From Modestobacter sp. VKM Ac-2977 (lineage in GTDB: Bacteria; Actinomycetota; Actinomycetes; Mycobacteriales; Geodermatophilaceae), in contig NZ_JAPVBQ010000002.1 of assembly GCF_026968045.1 (NCBI RefSeq), positions 1,033,580 to 1,097,579 of the forward strand: 64,000 nt of DNA, in the 5' to 3' direction. The notes below the pieces were generated by a model that had not been told where the DNA came from, searched no databases, and saw nothing but the letters and a program-made list of their open reading frames with translations. Positions within the stretch are counted from its first letter, which is position 1; every line of letters starts with the position of its first letter. Positions 63,166-64,000 of the stretch are shown piece by piece. Made by a program: the position numbers and the translations under genes.

Positions 63166-63827
63166 CGTTCTCCGGCTTCCCCGACGAGGCCCTGGTCTTC
63201 TACGAGGGCCTCGAGGCCGACAACAGCAAGACCTACTGGACCCAACACCGGGCGAGCTACGACGAACACGTCCGGGCGCCGCTCCAGGCGCTGGCCGACG
63301 ACCTAGCGCCGGAGTTCGGCACACCCAAGCTCTTCCGGCCGTACCGGGACGTGCGCTTCAGCAAGGACAAGACGCCGTACAAGACCCACCAGGGGGCGGT
63401 GTTCCACCCGGACGGTGCGGGGCTGGGCTCGGTCTACGTGCAGGTGTCCGCAGACGGTCTCCGCGTCGCCGGTGGCAGCTGGCGCCTCCAGCCGGACCAG
63501 GTGGAGCGCTACCGCCGGGCCGTCGGCGACGATGTGCAGGGTGCCCGGCTGGCGGACGTGGTGCGCCGGCTGCGCGACGCGGGCTACGAGGTCGACGGTG
63601 ACAGGCTGATCCGGGCGCCTCGGGGCTGGCCGGCGGACCACCCGCGGATCGAGCTGCTCCGGCACAAGTCCCTGCACGGCGCCCAACAGTGGACGCCGGC
63701 GGACTGGCTGCACACTCGCGCGGCGCTCGAGCGGGTCCGCGACGCGTGGCGCGCCTTCTCCCCGCTGAACCGGTGGCTCGACGAGAACGTCGGGGCGACG
63801 ACCACCCCGGCAGATCGTCGCCGCTGA
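63162..63827 (+). CDS. DUF2461 (TIGR02453) protein
   Basis: 221 residues matching DUF2461: FSGFPDEALVFYEGLEADNSKTYWTQHRASYDEHVRAPLQALADDL, then KLFRPYRDVRFSKDKTPYKTHQGA and YVQVSADGLRVAGGSWRLQPDQVERYR. The RFSKDKTPYKT motif is the family's most conserved part. Function is unknown. GTG 63162 overlaps the GNAT stop. No hairpin specific to it is seen before the converging rRNA operon terminator. Confidence 0.93.
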   Translation: MTFSGFPDEALVFYEGLEADNSKTYWTQHRASYDEHVRAPLQALADDLAPEFGTPKLFRPYRDVRFSKDKTPYKTHQGAVFHPDGAGLGSVYVQVSADGLRVAGGSWRLQPDQVERYRRAVGDDVQGARLADVVRRLRDAGYEVDGDRLIRAPRGWPADHPRIELLRHKSLHGAQQWTPADWLHTRAALERVRDAWRAFSPLNRWLDENVGATTTPADRRR

Positions 63828-63884
63828 CCCGTTCCGTCACGTGACGCGATCGCACTGCACCCGGAGCCCTCTCCCGGAAATGCA

Positions 63885-63919
63885 GGAACGGGGCCACAGC
63901 CGTAGCTGTGACCCCGTCC
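63885..63919 (-). terminator. Terminator of the rRNA operon
   Basis: On the minus strand 63919-63905 pairs with 63900-63886 as a 15-bp stem around a TACG loop. Two of the pairs are G-U in minus-strand RNA but would be C-A mismatches in plus-strand RNA, so the hairpin is designed for the leftward rRNA transcript. It lies 11 nt after the 5S 3' end. Confidence 0.85.
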
Positions 63920-63929
63920 TGGGAGTTAT

Positions 63930-64000
63930 GTCCGGCGGCGTCCTACTCTCCCACCCGGTCCCCCGGGCAGTACCATCGGCGCTGAAAGGCTTAGCTTCCG
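63930..64000 (-). rRNA. rrf: 5S ribosomal RNA, 3' part (gene continues past the window)
   Basis: Read on the minus strand, 64000-63930 gives the conserved 3' half of actinobacterial 5S rRNA: GGAAGCTAAGCC, then CGCCGATGGTACTGCC, GGGTGGGAGAGTAGGACGCC and the 3' end GCCGGAC. The 5' half and presumably 23S and 16S rRNA lie to the right of the window on the same strand. Confidence 0.96.

Overview
The window reads as a chromosomal segment of a very GC-rich actinobacterium. Gene content and order (lexA, hflX, dapF, miaA, miaB, gluABCD, recX, recA, DUF3046, clgR, cinA, pgsA, rimO, ftsK, rnj, dapA, folA, thyA, thyX) match the recA-lexA neighbourhood that I know from Mycobacterium and other actinomycetes. 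The style of the proteins suggests Geodermatophilaceae (Blastococcus, Modestobacter, Geodermatophilus); that assignment is inference. Supporting signs are GTG starts, GTGA stop-start overlaps, SOS boxes of the TCGAAC-N4-GTTCGA type, and many leaderless starts 6-7 nt after a TANNNT-like -10 hexamer. There is no phage, IS element, CRISPR array or tRNA.

Layout. 1-6.9 kb: SOS control region and lexA, a secreted beta-propeller protein, a PAP2 phosphatase, hflX, and a divergent ArsR-type regulator/MFS pair. 6.9-14.1 kb: dapF-miaA-LigB-like operon, a DUF349 protein, a zinc alcohol/formaldehyde dehydrogenase, miaB. 14.2-17.6 kb: gluABCD amino-acid ABC transporter. 17.8-22.2 kb: hypothetical gene, recX-recA, HxlR regulator with a divergent quinone reductase, DUF3046. 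22.3-46.6 kb is a block that separates recA/DUF3046 from clgR: MFS, secreted GH3 glycosidase, acyl-CoA dehydrogenase, KTSC protein, methyltransferase, lhr followed by two tandem nei-type DNA glycosylases, pspA, pgi, the lpqY-sugABC trehalose-type transporter with a DUF4032 kinase-like gene, a low-GC secreted cysteine protein behind a CRP-type operator, and a TetR regulator. 46.6-57.3 kb: clgR, cinA, pgsA, rimO, ftsK, a serine peptidase, rnj, dapA. 57.3-59.5 kb: folA, thyA, thyX. 59.6-63.8 kb: a small ribbon-helix-helix/DUF4097 locus with an operator array, an AlkX/YcaQ-type glycosylase, GNAT and DUF2461 genes. The right edge enters a ribosomal RNA operon on the minus strand (5S 3' end and its terminator).

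Themes. DNA repair and SOS genes dominate (lexA, recA, recX, lhr, two nei, ycaQ-like), as do thymidylate and folate genes (both ThyA and ThyX), envelope-stress and proteolysis control (clgR, pspA), and nutrient uptake (glutamate, trehalose). Many gene ends carry long perfect stem-loops without a U-tract. The least explained items are the low-GC secreted four-cysteine protein with its perfect TGTGA-N6-TCACA site, the TGACGTCA-type operator array in front of the RHH/DUF4097 locus, and a 30-bp tandem repeat grown out of one arm of the lhr terminator.
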